Assembly (NCBI RefSeq): GCF_028690125.1
Contig: NZ_JAQVBV010000018.1
Span: 41,331-105,330, forward strand
DNA: 64,000 bases
From: Bacteroides sp.
GTDB taxonomy: Bacteria; Bacteroidota; Bacteroidia; Bacteroidales; Bacteroidaceae
Reading direction: 5' to 3'
In this document: one piece after another, positions 9,552 through 18,332 of the stretch
How the letters are laid out: every line of letters begins with the position of its first letter
Position numbering within the stretch: the stretch's first letter is position 1
The notes under the pieces: generated by a model
What the model was told of the DNA's origin: nothing
The model's database searches: none
Seen by the model: only the letters and a program-made list of their open reading frames with translations
Position numbers and translations under genes: made by a program

Positions 9552-10409
9552 TTAAACAGTATCCATAAAACTTCGTTGTACTCTGTTGAACACAACTATA
9601 CCAACCACCATTAGTATTGTCATAAACCCAATGCTATAACCTAATAATGTCCAAGAAAACTCACCTACCCCCAAAACACTATACTTAAATGCCTCCACAA
9701 TTCCTGTCACGGGATTTAAAGTCATTAACATATAAATATTCGGATTTTTGATGGTACTAAGCGGATAGATTATAGGAGTTGCATACATCCATAATTGAAT
9801 TATAAATGTAAACAACACTGTCATATCTCGATATTTCGTAGTCATTGATGATATCAATATACCAAATCCTAATGCAAGAAAAGCCAATAGTACAATTAAT
9901 ATAGGAAATAGGCATAATGTCCAATTTACTGAAAATGAAAAATCGGTAAACGACAGATAGTATACATAGACAATAATCAGCAACAACAATTGAATACCAA
10001 GCCTTATAAGATTACTTGTTACAGTGGCTAACGGAACTACTAATCGAGGAAAATACACTTTACCAAATATTGCCTGATTAGCAGTAAATGTTGTTGATGT
10101 TTTATTCAAACATTCTGAAAAATATTGCCAACACAAGATTCCTGATAAGTAAAATAAGGGTTGCGGCAACCCATCTGTACTAATACCCGCAATACCTCCA
10201 AAAACCACCATATACATCAACGTGGTAAGTAATGGCTGAATAAAGAACCATAACGGCCCCAGTACTGTTTGTTTGTATTGAGTAACAATATCTCGCTTGA
10301 CAAATAGTGTATACAAGTCTCTATAACGCCATAATTCAATAAAGTCAATGTCCCACAACTTATTTTTTGGCTTAATTATAGTGCTCCATTTCTTATCATC
10401 CATACTCAT
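9552..10409 (-). CDS. wzm: Polysaccharide ABC exporter permease
   Basis: 285 residues with the ABC-2 permease layout: an N-terminal cytoplasmic helix (LWRYRDLYTLFVKRDIVTQYKQTVLGPLWFFIQPLLTTLMYMVVFG, the family hallmark) followed by about six hydrophobic segments. It lies directly before wzt. The pair implies that this capsule is made to full length inside the cell and exported by an ABC transporter, rather than by a Wzx flippase and Wzy polymerase; no wzx or wzy was found in the part of the locus seen. The gene lies 3 bases after rfbB. Confidence 0.92.
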   Translation of the reverse strand: MSMDDKKWSTIIKPKNKLWDIDFIELWRYRDLYTLFVKRDIVTQYKQTVLGPLWFFIQPLLTTLMYMVVFGGIAGISTDGLPQPLFYLSGILCWQYFSECLNKTSTTFTANQAIFGKVYFPRLVVPLATVTSNLIRLGIQLLLLIIVYVYYLSFTDFSFSVNWTLCLFPILIVLLAFLALGFGILISSMTTKYRDMTVLFTFIIQLWMYATPIIYPLSTIKNPNIYMLMTLNPVTGIVEAFKYSVLGVGEFSWTLLGYSIGFMTILMVVGIVVFNRVQRSFMDTV

Positions 10410-10412
10410 AAT

Positions 10413-11468
10413 TTATCCTTTATACATCTCTTGATAATATTTTTCATACTCGCCTGAAGTGATATTATCCAACCACTCCTGATTATCTAAATACCAACGA
10501 ACCGTTTCCTCTATCCCCTCTTCAAACTGTAATGATGGTTCCCAGCCCAACTCTTTTTTCAACTTGTTAGAGTCTATGGCATATCGTAAATCGTGACCTG
10601 CACGATCAGTAACATACGTAATCAAACGCAAGGAGTGTCCATCTGGATTGCCTAACAACCTGTCAACAGTTTTAACAATCACCTTAATGAGGTCAATATT
10701 CTTCCACTCATTAAATCCACCGATGTTATAAGTTTCAGCAATTTTCCCTTCGTGGAATATAACATCTATTGCCCGTGCGTGATCCACAACATATAACCAA
10801 TCACGTACATTTTCGCCCTTGCCATATACTGGCAACGGTTTGCTGTGACGTATGTTGTTGATAAAAAGAGGTATCAATTTTTCAGGAAACTGATAGGGCC
10901 CGTAGTTATTTGAACAATTGGTAATAACAGTCGGCATACCGTAGGTGTCGTGAAATGCACGTACAAAGTGATCGCTACTTGCTTTAGATGCCGAATATGG
11001 TGAATGAGGTGAGTAAGCAGTATCTTCGGTAAAAAATGTTCCGTCAAACTGCAAAGAGCCATATACCTCATCTGTTGATATATGATAAAATCGTTTATCT
11101 GCATAGTTGCCTTTCCACTGATTTTTTGCTGCTTGCAGTAATGATAATGTTCCAATTACATTGGTGTGTGCAAAAGTAAATGGATCCTTAATACTTCTAT
11201 CTACATGACTTTCGGCTGCCAAATGAATCACTCCATCGATATTGTACTCAGCAAATAATGACACCATTTTATCAAAATCGCAAATATCTGCCTTTATAAA
11301 CGTGTAATTTGGAGCGTTTTCGATATCCGTAAGATTTGCCAAATTTCCGGCATAAGTCAATTTATCAACATTGATGATATGATAATCAGGATATTTGTTT
11401 ACAAATAGGCAAACTACGTGACTTCCAATAAATCCAGCTCCTCCTGTTATTATTATATTTCTATTCAT
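10413..11468 (-). CDS. rfbB: dTDP-glucose 4,6-dehydratase
   Basis: 351 residues, the usual length. This extended SDR protein has the NAD-binding GGAGFIGSH near the N-terminus, HLAAESHVDRS, the STDEVYG block that carries the dehydratase residues, YSASKASSDH (YxxxK) and NNYGPYQFPEKLIP. It converts dTDP-glucose to dTDP-4-keto-6-deoxyglucose in the cytoplasm, step 2 of dTDP-L-rhamnose synthesis. Its start overlaps the 3' end of rfbD by 8 bases. Confidence 0.96.
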   Translation of the reverse strand: MNRNIIITGGAGFIGSHVVCLFVNKYPDYHIINVDKLTYAGNLANLTDIENAPNYTFIKADICDFDKMVSLFAEYNIDGVIHLAAESHVDRSIKDPFTFAHTNVIGTLSLLQAAKNQWKGNYADKRFYHISTDEVYGSLQFDGTFFTEDTAYSPHSPYSASKASSDHFVRAFHDTYGMPTVITNCSNNYGPYQFPEKLIPLFINNIRHSKPLPVYGKGENVRDWLYVVDHARAIDVIFHEGKIAETYNIGGFNEWKNIDLIKVIVKTVDRLLGNPDGHSLRLITYVTDRAGHDLRYAIDSNKLKKELGWEPSLQFEEGIEETVRWYLDNQEWLDNITSGEYEKYYQEMYKG

Positions 11469-12327
11469 AGTTTTGTAAATTTAAGATACATTTTTTTAGA
11501 GAATCAATCCAATGCGGAATAGCAATATTGAATGTATTTTTGATTTTTGTTTTGTCCAGCACCGAGTAATGAGGGCGAGTAACTTTGCTGGGAAATTCAG
11601 AGGAGTGTATGGGATGAATCTCGCATTTATTTCCACTCATACTACAAATCATCTTTGCAAAATCATACCACGAGCAAACACCCTCGTTGCTAAAATGATA
11701 GATACCCTTCTTGGTAATTTGGTTTGAGTTGATTATCATACCTATTGCATTTGCCAAATCACCAGCGTATGTCGGTGTTCCTATTTGGTCAAAAATTACA
11801 TTTAGTGAGTCTCTTCCATTTGTTAGATGTTGTATTGTCTTAACAAAATTGTTCCCCCACTGTGAATAGAGCCACGAAGTACGAATAATGATATAGTTGC
11901 AATCCGATGCCACGACACTCTTTTCGCCATCCAACTTTGTCCTGCCGTAAACACCTATTGGAGTAGTAGTATGCTCTTCTGTATATGGTATATGAGCAAC
12001 TCCATCAAAAACATAATCTGTCGAGATGTGAATCAGCGTTGCTCCAACCTCTTTGGCCACATTTGCAAGATGTCCAACAGCAATATTATTCAATAAATTT
12101 GCCATTTTCTCATTCTCCTCAGCCTTATCTACATTAGTATAAGCAGCACAATTAACAATTACATCGATATTATTCTTGACGACCATCTGCCTAATTGCTG
12201 CTAAATTCGTAATATCAAGTTCGGCCACATCAGTAAAGATATATCGTTCTTTACTTGTTTTGGATAAAATTTGCATTTCAGAACCTAACTGACCATTAGC
12301 CCCTGTTACAAGTATGTTTTTATTCAT
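11461..12327 (-). CDS. rfbD: dTDP-4-dehydrorhamnose reductase
   Basis: 288 residues from ATG 12327. A 28-codon upstream extension overlaps rfbC and has no family similarity. Motifs are MNKNILVTGANGQLGSE (Rossmann), VNCAAYTNVDKAEE, STDYVFDG and YGRTKLDGE (YxxxK), plus RTSWLYS. It reduces dTDP-4-dehydro-L-rhamnose to dTDP-L-rhamnose with NAD(P)H, the last step of the pathway. It sits between rfbC and rfbB with 8-base overlaps on both sides. Confidence 0.95.
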   Translation of the reverse strand: MNKNILVTGANGQLGSEMQILSKTSKERYIFTDVAELDITNLAAIRQMVVKNNIDVIVNCAAYTNVDKAEENEKMANLLNNIAVGHLANVAKEVGATLIHISTDYVFDGVAHIPYTEEHTTTPIGVYGRTKLDGEKSVVASDCNYIIIRTSWLYSQWGNNFVKTIQHLTNGRDSLNVIFDQIGTPTYAGDLANAIGMIINSNQITKKGIYHFSNEGVCSWYDFAKMICSMSGNKCEIHPIHSSEFPSKVTRPHYSVLDKTKIKNTFNIAIPHWIDSLKKCILNLQNYE

Positions 12328-12892
12328 AATAATTTTCAAAATAGCTAAACGGAGAATTAAATTCTTTGAACAAAGTGTTTTTTTTGTCTTTGTCTGAGAG
12401 TATCGCATCATTAGAATTTATGCCCCAATCTATTCCTAAATTCGGATCATTCCACATTATAGCCCCCTCGCTATCTTTATTATAAAAATTATCACACTTA
12501 TACTGAAATATAGCTTCATCGCTGAGTACAACAAAGCCGTGGGCAAATCCTCGTGGTATAAATAACTGACGGTAATTCTCCTCTGACAACTCAACCGACA
12601 CATATTCACCGTATGTCGGAGATCCGATTCTAATATCAACTGCCACGTCCAGCACCTTACCTTTAATACAACGTACCAATTTGCTTTGAGCATAAGGAGG
12701 GCACTGAAAATGCAAACCCCTCAACACTCCGTAGGTTGACTTGCTTTGGTTGTCTTGTACAAAGATGGTCTTGCAGACTTTTTCAGTAAACTCTCTCTCT
12801 GAAAACGATTCATAGAAATATCCTCTATCATCTTTAAAAATACGAGGTTCAATGATAATAACCCCATTTATATTTGTCTTTATTGATTCCAC
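12320..12892 (-). CDS. rfbC: dTDP-4-dehydrorhamnose 3,5-epimerase
   Basis: 190 residues, normal for the family. The cupin-fold signature is present: FKDDRGYFYESFSEREF, LRGLHFQCPPYAQSKLVRC (catalytic His) and KVLDVAVDIRIGSPTYG, then FIPRGFAHGFVVLSDEAIFQYKCD with the second conserved region. It epimerises C3 and C5 of dTDP-4-keto-6-deoxyglucose. It lies 2 bases after rfbA. Confidence 0.95.
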   Translation of the reverse strand: MESIKTNINGVIIIEPRIFKDDRGYFYESFSEREFTEKVCKTIFVQDNQSKSTYGVLRGLHFQCPPYAQSKLVRCIKGKVLDVAVDIRIGSPTYGEYVSVELSEENYRQLFIPRGFAHGFVVLSDEAIFQYKCDNFYNKDSEGAIMWNDPNLGIDWGINSNDAILSDKDKKNTLFKEFNSPFSYFENYYE

Positions 12893-12894
12893 GG

Positions 12895-13785
12895 TTATTT
12901 ATCACCTTTAAGTTCATTAATAACTTTCAATAGGTATTGACCATAGTGATTTTTAATCATCGGCTGTGCTAACTCACGCATCTGATGTTCATCTATCCAA
13001 TTATTTCTGTATGCAATTGCCTCTAAACAAGCGACCTTTAAACCCTGACGCTTCTCGATGACTTCAATAAAAGTAGATGCCTCACTCAAAGAGTCGTGAG
13101 TTCCTGTGTCAAGCCACGCAAAACCACGTCCGAGTTTTTGCACTTTTAATTCACCATCGTTCAAAAACTCTTGATTGACTGTTGTAATCTCCAACTCCCC
13201 ACGTGCCGAAGGTTTGATATTCTTTGCTACATTAACAACCTTATTAGGATAAAAGTATAAACCCACAACCGCATAATTAGATTTTGGAACAGAGGGTTTT
13301 TCTTCAATAGATAGACAGTTTCCCTCCTTGTCAAATTCTGCTACGCCATAACGCTCTGGATCTGAAACCCAATAGCCAAAAACAGTAGCCTTGCCATTAT
13401 CTTCTACAGCTCGTACAGAATCGGTCAATGCTTTTGAAAAGCCACTGCCGTAGAATATATTGTCCCCCAATACCAGACAAACCGAATCTTCTCCAATAAA
13501 TTTTTCTCCAATGATGAAGGCCTGTGCCAATCCATCTGGACTAGGTTGTTCAGCAAATGAAAAACTTACCCCATAATTAGAGCCATCTCCCAATAATCTT
13601 TTAAAAGAAGGCAAATCGTCTGGAGTGGATATAATCAAGATTTTCCTAATGCCAGCCAACATCAGAACCGATATTGGATAATAAATCATTGGTTTGTCAT
13701 ACACGGGAAGCATTTGTTTGCTTACGCCCTTTGTGATTGGGTACAATCTTGTACCTGAGCCCCCTGCCAATACTATTCCTTTCAT
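12895..13785 (-). CDS. rfbA: Glucose-1-phosphate thymidylyltransferase
   Basis: 296 residues. The N-terminal [19 protein letters not shown] signature with nearby [13 protein letters not shown], the VLGDNIFYG block and the [15 protein letters not shown] block identify RfbA/RmlA. It makes dTDP-glucose from dTTP and glucose-1-phosphate, the first committed and usually feedback-inhibited step of rhamnose supply. The gene order rfbA-rfbC-rfbD-rfbB is compact and shares one transcript with the rest of the capsule operon. Confidence 0.96.
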   Translation of the reverse strand: MKGIVLAGGSGTRLYPITKGVSKQMLPVYDKPMIYYPISVLMLAGIRKILIISTPDDLPSFKRLLGDGSNYGVSFSFAEQPSPDGLAQAFIIGEKFIGEDSVCLVLGDNIFYGSGFSKALTDSVRAVEDNGKATVFGYWVSDPERYGVAEFDKEGNCLSIEEKPSVPKSNYAVVGLYFYPNKVVNVAKNIKPSARGELEITTVNQEFLNDGELKVQKLGRGFAWLDTGTHDSLSEASTFIEVIEKRQGLKVACLEAIAYRNNWIDEHQMRELAQPMIKNHYGQYLLKVINELKGDK

Positions 13786-13825
13786 ATAAATATTTTTAAT
13801 ATCTAACTATTACAAATAACTTAGA

Positions 13826-15328
13826 TCATTTACTTCTTTTTCCTTTAAGCACAATATTTCTAAACGCCTTCCAGAAGTATCTCCAGTCGGTAAGCATGGG
13901 ATTCTTTAGGTAAACTTTTAAATAGCGAACTTCGCTCGCTTCTATCTCCTCTAACGTTTCAGGCATATCGGCATAAAATGGTGGGACTAATCCAGGTTTA
14001 GTTTTTACGCGTAATTGCTGTAACTCTGGCGAGTAAAGACCAAAATAGTGCTGACTGAGCGGACGTACACCCACCAGTTTTAAATCACCTTTCAACCAAT
14101 TGATAAGCATTGGCAGTTCGTCAAACCAAGTTTTTCGTAAAAAATGACCAATCGGGCTCACTCTGTAATCGTCTTCTATTTTACCACCCTTGCTCAAATT
14201 GTTGCATTTATAGATGTAGGGTTGCAGATATTCCGAATAGGCGTGCATTGTCCGAAATTTGTAAACTCCGATGATTTTACCATTTTTCCCAACACGCCTA
14301 AGTCTGATAAGCATTCCATTAGATGGTTTATCGTCCCGTATCGGAGCTTTTACTTTGACTGCCAATATATGAAATTTACCATTCATAACGCTATCTTCTA
14401 TCACCTCAAAACCAGCTCTATAAAACCTACCCAACACTTCCACCCGGGTCAAGGAGCGTCTTTCACCTTTTGTTAACCAGTAGTAGAAATACTTAAATAC
14501 AGATATCTTCGGGGCAACCCGATGCCATAGATAATCAAAAAAATGTATTATATCTCTGATGACAATGGGGCATTGTTTCATTATCTTTTCTTTGCGAATA
14601 CCGCTGGTAATGCAATGACAAGAGATAAAGCCGCCCTCTTGAAGACAGTAATTGGCATAAGAAAGCCCTGTATTAATATGACGTATTTTATTTAGAGGTA
14701 ATGTATTTATTATTAGACTCACGTTACGTGTTTTATAACTGAGAATGTCCTCAGGGTTCGATGTTTCAACAATAATCGTCTTATTTGAAAATGAATCTCT
14801 GTTTTCTTTTATCCACGTAGTAAAATCCTTCTGTTTTTGAGTATTGTCTAACAGGAATTTAACATCTTTATTATCTATATCTGCGCTTACGGTTGCCCCA
14901 CCATTAATCCCCAATAGTGTAAAATCCTCAAAAGTAGGTTCTTCATAGAAAAACGGTATTTTTCGATACACAATTTTCCTTACAGAATAATACAAAATCC
15001 ACTCTAACAGTGTTATTATTACTACTGCAAGCAAAATAGAATAGTCATATCTGTATTCTGGGATAGTATATCGATAAGAGAAGAAAAGAACTACTCCTGT
15101 GAAGATATTAATTGTAAAAATCCCCGCTAAAGCATACCTTATTCGTTTATAATCTCCAAATTTAAGCTTTCCTGAAACACAACTGATAGCCACCCACAAT
15201 AGAGCAGATAACACCAAGTAATACCAACGTGGAAAATCTCCAAAATAACGTGAAAACCAAAATGCAAACAGAGAAATCAGCAGATCAAAAAATATGATTA
15301 TAAGCTCTCTGCGAGTAAATCGAACCAT
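13826..15328 (-). CDS. Initiating sugar-phosphate transferase (polyprenyl-phosphate), atypical
   Basis: 500 residues. There are about four membrane segments in the first ~125 residues, a middle region resembling a degenerate SAM-methyltransferase fold (TRVEVLGRFYRAGFEVIED), and a C-terminal bacterial sugar transferase domain: RRVGKNGKIIGVYKFRTM, SPIGHFLRKTWFDELPMLINWLKGDLKLVGVRPL. It should load the first sugar-1-phosphate onto undecaprenyl phosphate. The re-entrant helix that usually opens the catalytic domain (a KRxxD-type start) is not recognisable just before the RVGKNG block, so membrane placement may differ from WcaJ/PglC. It lies between wbpE-like and rfbA genes, consistent with a diacetamido-uronic acid or other UDP-sugar as first residue (inference). 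Confidence 0.85.
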   Translation of the reverse strand: MVRFTRRELIIIFFDLLISLFAFWFSRYFGDFPRWYYLVLSALLWVAISCVSGKLKFGDYKRIRYALAGIFTINIFTGVVLFFSYRYTIPEYRYDYSILLAVVIITLLEWILYYSVRKIVYRKIPFFYEEPTFEDFTLLGINGGATVSADIDNKDVKFLLDNTQKQKDFTTWIKENRDSFSNKTIIVETSNPEDILSYKTRNVSLIINTLPLNKIRHINTGLSYANYCLQEGGFISCHCITSGIRKEKIMKQCPIVIRDIIHFFDYLWHRVAPKISVFKYFYYWLTKGERRSLTRVEVLGRFYRAGFEVIEDSVMNGKFHILAVKVKAPIRDDKPSNGMLIRLRRVGKNGKIIGVYKFRTMHAYSEYLQPYIYKCNNLSKGGKIEDDYRVSPIGHFLRKTWFDELPMLINWLKGDLKLVGVRPLSQHYFGLYSPELQQLRVKTKPGLVPPFYADMPETLEEIEASEVRYLKVYLKNPMLTDWRYFWKAFRNIVLKGKRSK

Positions 15329-15339
15329 CGTATATTAGT

Positions 15340-16452
15340 TTATTTTAGAATAGCGTTGCACACTGCATTAATATCTTCGTCGCAGATATATGGATGCAAT
15401 GGAAGAGCTAAAACAGTATCACATAAGCGAACAGTTGCTGGACAATCATTTTTACCCAAACTCTGGTAGGCAGTTTGCCGATGCATCGGGGTAGGATAAT
15501 ATACCATAGATGGAATGCCTTGCTCTTTTAGTTTCGCTTGAAGTACATCACGCTCCTCTTTAGAGGACAGCTGAATAGTATATTGTGCCCAACTGGAGCA
15601 GTATCCTTCGGGAATAAGCGGCGTCTTTACCTTTCCTTGAAGCTTTTCTGTGTATTTGGCCGCTGCTACATTTATATCTGCCAGTTCATACTCTTTAAAC
15701 GCTTTAAATTTAACTTGCAGAATGGCAGCCTGAAGGGTGTCTAAACGTGAGTTCATTCCTATTCGTACATTGTCGTACTTAAATGCACCTTTGCCGTGTA
15801 CACGGTATGAATCAGCCAAAGCAGCCCACTCATCGTTATCCGTAAATATAGCTCCACCATCACCATAACAACCCAATGGTTTAGCCGGGAAAAACGAAGT
15901 TGTTGATATGTCGCCAAAACTACACGCTCTCTCACCATCAATCATTCCTCCAAAACCCTGTGCACCATCTTCCAATATAAGAAGATGATACTTATCAGCA
16001 ATTTTACGAATCTGAGGGTAAGCAGCAGGAAGACCAAATAGGTCTACCGTTATAATTATCTTGGGTATTAGTTTCCCCTCGTTAATAGTGTTCTCTATTT
16101 TACGCTCTAAATCCGTACAATCCATATTGAACGTATCTGTATCAACATCTACAAAGATAGGTGTAGCTCCCTCCAAAGAGACCACCTCTGCTGAAGCAAA
16201 AAAAGTAAAATCGGGAACAAAGACTGCATCTCCGGCTCCGACTCCCCATACTTTAAGAGCAAGTGTCAAAGCATCGGTTCCGTTGGCACACGAGAGGCAA
16301 TGTTTCACTCCTACATATTCCGCCAACTCCGTTTCAAGCTCCTTAACAGGTTGTCCCATAATAAAGTTACTCGAACCGGCAACATCTACCATTGCTTGGT
16401 CTATATCTTTTTTCAGTACCTCGTACTGCCTTTGCAAATCTCTGAACTGCAT
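15340..16452 (-). CDS. wbpE: UDP-2-acetamido-3-oxo sugar aminotransferase (WbpE/WlbC-like, DegT family)
   Basis: 370 residues of the DegT/DnrJ/EryC1 fold-type I PLP family. It begins MQFRDLQRQYEVLKKDID, with LSCANGTDALTLAL, FFASAEVVSLEGATPIFVDVD, EDGAQGFGG and the PLP-lysine block SFFPAKPLGCYGDGGA. Family and context (next to WbpD- and WbpA-like genes) point to glutamate-dependent amination at C3 of UDP-2-acetamido-3-keto-glucuronate. This consumes L-glutamate and releases 2-oxoglutarate. It is 8 bases from the acetyltransferase gene. The exact substrate is inferred from the gene set. Confidence 0.87.
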   Translation of the reverse strand: MQFRDLQRQYEVLKKDIDQAMVDVAGSSNFIMGQPVKELETELAEYVGVKHCLSCANGTDALTLALKVWGVGAGDAVFVPDFTFFASAEVVSLEGATPIFVDVDTDTFNMDCTDLERKIENTINEGKLIPKIIITVDLFGLPAAYPQIRKIADKYHLLILEDGAQGFGGMIDGERACSFGDISTTSFFPAKPLGCYGDGGAIFTDNDEWAALADSYRVHGKGAFKYDNVRIGMNSRLDTLQAAILQVKFKAFKEYELADINVAAAKYTEKLQGKVKTPLIPEGYCSSWAQYTIQLSSKEERDVLQAKLKEQGIPSMVYYPTPMHRQTAYQSLGKNDCPATVRLCDTVLALPLHPYICDEDINAVCNAILK

Positions 16453-16460
16453 CTGTGATA

Positions 16461-17015
16461 CTATATTTGAGTTAATATTTCATTTTCCTTTTTATATATT
16501 CTGCCACACTTGCAAACCAATGTATCTGACAGGCGTTCACCACATTCACAGACCCAACCAATTTGTTTGGCCGGTACTCCTGCAACAAGGGCATAATCAG
16601 GAACATTTTTTGTAACTACTGCTCCCGCTGCGATTAGTGCAGAACGACCTACGGTATGCCCACAGACAACAGTAGAGTTAGCACCCAAAGAAGCACCCTC
16701 TTTAATCAGCGTTTTAGCGTATATTCCGTGAACAGGAAAGTCTGCACGAGGGGTTGTTACATTAGTAAATACGCACGATGGACCACAAAACACGTTATCC
16801 TCTATTTCAATACCTTCGTAGATTGAGACATTATTTTGTATCCGAACATTACTCCCAATCCTTACATTATTCCCAACATTGACATTTTGACCTAAAGAGC
16901 ATTTCTTACCAAGTATAGCTCCAGTCTGAATATGGCAAAAGTGCCATATCTTTGTCCCTTCTCCAATAGATACATTATCATCAACATATGATGATTCGTG
17001 AACAAAATACTCCAT
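16461..17015 (-). CDS. wbpD: UDP-3-amino sugar N-acetyltransferase (WbpD/WlbB-like)
   Basis: 184 residues. MEYFVHESSYVDDNVSIGEGTKIWHFCHIQTGA opens a long series of hexapeptide repeats (left-handed beta-helix), with the acetyltransferase core VTTPRADFPVHGIYAKTLIKEGASLGANSTVVCGHTVG. The C-terminus carries a small CxC...CxC segment (CECGERLSDTLVCKCG) seen in some WbpD/WlbB relatives, possibly a zinc knuckle. It should acetylate the 3-amino group made by the aminotransferase, giving UDP-GlcNAc(3NAc)A. It is 1 base downstream of the dehydrogenase gene. Confidence 0.88.
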   Translation of the reverse strand: MEYFVHESSYVDDNVSIGEGTKIWHFCHIQTGAILGKKCSLGQNVNVGNNVRIGSNVRIQNNVSIYEGIEIEDNVFCGPSCVFTNVTTPRADFPVHGIYAKTLIKEGASLGANSTVVCGHTVGRSALIAAGAVVTKNVPDYALVAGVPAKQIGWVCECGERLSDTLVCKCGRIYKKENEILTQI

Positions 17016-17016
17016 A

Positions 17017-18330
17017 CTACAAAAGTTCTATATTATCACGTTTTACTACCTTTGACATTACATTTTTAGTGTCGAAAATTGCAATTGCGTTTTGCTGTAC
17101 AAATTCGTAATCGACCTTTGAGTGAGCGGATAAGACAATCACTAAATCAGAACTTTGAATTAAATCTGCGGTTAGCTCTATCTCGCCATTGTGTTTTTCT
17201 CCTTTGTATTTATACTCGGAAATATAAGGATCGTAGTATTTTACATTACACCCTTTTTCTTGCAATAACTCTATCACTCTCAATGCCGGTGATTCGCGAT
17301 AATCATCTATATCCTGTTTATAACTAACCCCAAGAGCCAATATGTTTGCTCCATTCAGAGATTTCTGATAGCTATTAAGAATTTGAGAAGAGCGTTCCAC
17401 GGTATATTCGGGCATTTTGTCATTCACCATCATAGACGATTCAATCATAGAGGTGTGGAAGCCGTATTCTCTTGCTTTCCAGCTCAGATAATAAGGGTCT
17501 AAAGGAATACAGTGACCACCTAATCCAGGACCAGGATAGAATGGTGTAAACCCAAAAGGTTTCGTCTTGGCAGCTTCGATAACCTCCCATAGGTTGATAC
17601 CCATCTTATTACAAAGAATAGCCAACTCATTGATAAGACCTATGTTAATATTTCGGTATGTATTCTCCAATATTTTGGTCATTTCTGCCACAGCTGGAGA
17701 CGACACTGAATGGACATTATCGTCCAATACGGTGGCATACATTGCAGAAATAACCTCTCTGGCATCTTCACCAATAGCACCAACAACTTTTGGTGTATTC
17801 TTAGTTTTATAAATAGCATTACCCGGATCTACTCGTTCAGGAGAAAAGCCTAAATAAAAATCCTCTCCGCATTTCAACTTTGAACCATTCTCAAGAATCG
17901 GTTTTATCAATTCTTCGGTTGTTCCCGGATAAGTCGTTGATTCAAGAACAACCATAGTGCCTTTAGTAATATGTTTTGCAATTGCTTCGACTGAGCTTTT
18001 AACATAACTTAAATCAGGTTGTTGATGAGTATCTAATGGGGTGGGAACACATATAGCAACAAAGTCCACATCTTTGATAAAAGAAAAATCGGTGGTTGCA
18101 GAGAGTAACCCTTGTTCAACCATAGCCTTAAGATCTCTATCTACGACATCGCCAATATAGTTTTCTCCTTTATTAACTTTGTTGACCTTTTCAGCTTGTA
18201 CATCAAAGCCAATCGTTTTAAATCCGGCTTTCGATTTTTCTACGGCCAGAGGTAAACCTACATATCCCAAACCAACTACGCCGACAACGATTTTCTTATC
18301 AGCAATCTTTTTCAGTAAAATTTCTTTCAT
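17017..18330 (-). CDS. wbpA: UDP-N-acetylglucosamine 6-dehydrogenase (WbpA-like)
   Basis: 437 residues of the UDP-glucose/GDP-mannose dehydrogenase superfamily. The N-terminal NAD fold (GLGYVGLPLAVEKSKAGFKTIGFDV), VPTPLDTHQQPDLSYV, the substrate loop FAPERVDPGN-type region (GFSPERVDPGN) and the catalytic cysteine block GGHCIPLDPYYLSWKA are present, followed by the C-terminal domain (LGVSYKQDIDDYRESPALRV). It oxidises C6 of a UDP-HexNAc to the uronic acid using two NAD+. With wbpB-, wbpE- and wbpD-like neighbours, UDP-GlcNAc is the likely substrate. Confidence 0.9.
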   Translation of the reverse strand: MKEILLKKIADKKIVVGVVGLGYVGLPLAVEKSKAGFKTIGFDVQAEKVNKVNKGENYIGDVVDRDLKAMVEQGLLSATTDFSFIKDVDFVAICVPTPLDTHQQPDLSYVKSSVEAIAKHITKGTMVVLESTTYPGTTEELIKPILENGSKLKCGEDFYLGFSPERVDPGNAIYKTKNTPKVVGAIGEDAREVISAMYATVLDDNVHSVSSPAVAEMTKILENTYRNINIGLINELAILCNKMGINLWEVIEAAKTKPFGFTPFYPGPGLGGHCIPLDPYYLSWKAREYGFHTSMIESSMMVNDKMPEYTVERSSQILNSYQKSLNGANILALGVSYKQDIDDYRESPALRVIELLQEKGCNVKYYDPYISEYKYKGEKHNGEIELTADLIQSSDLVIVLSAHSKVDYEFVQQNAIAIFDTKNVMSKVVKRDNIELL

Positions 18331-18332
18331 TT

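Noticed and set aside
9536..9595. Longer N-terminus for wzt
   Set aside because: It overlaps wzm and has no similarity to the family; ATG 9535 gives the normal start.
12328..12411. Longer N-terminus for rfbD
   Set aside because: It lies inside rfbC in another frame; the family start is ATG 12327.
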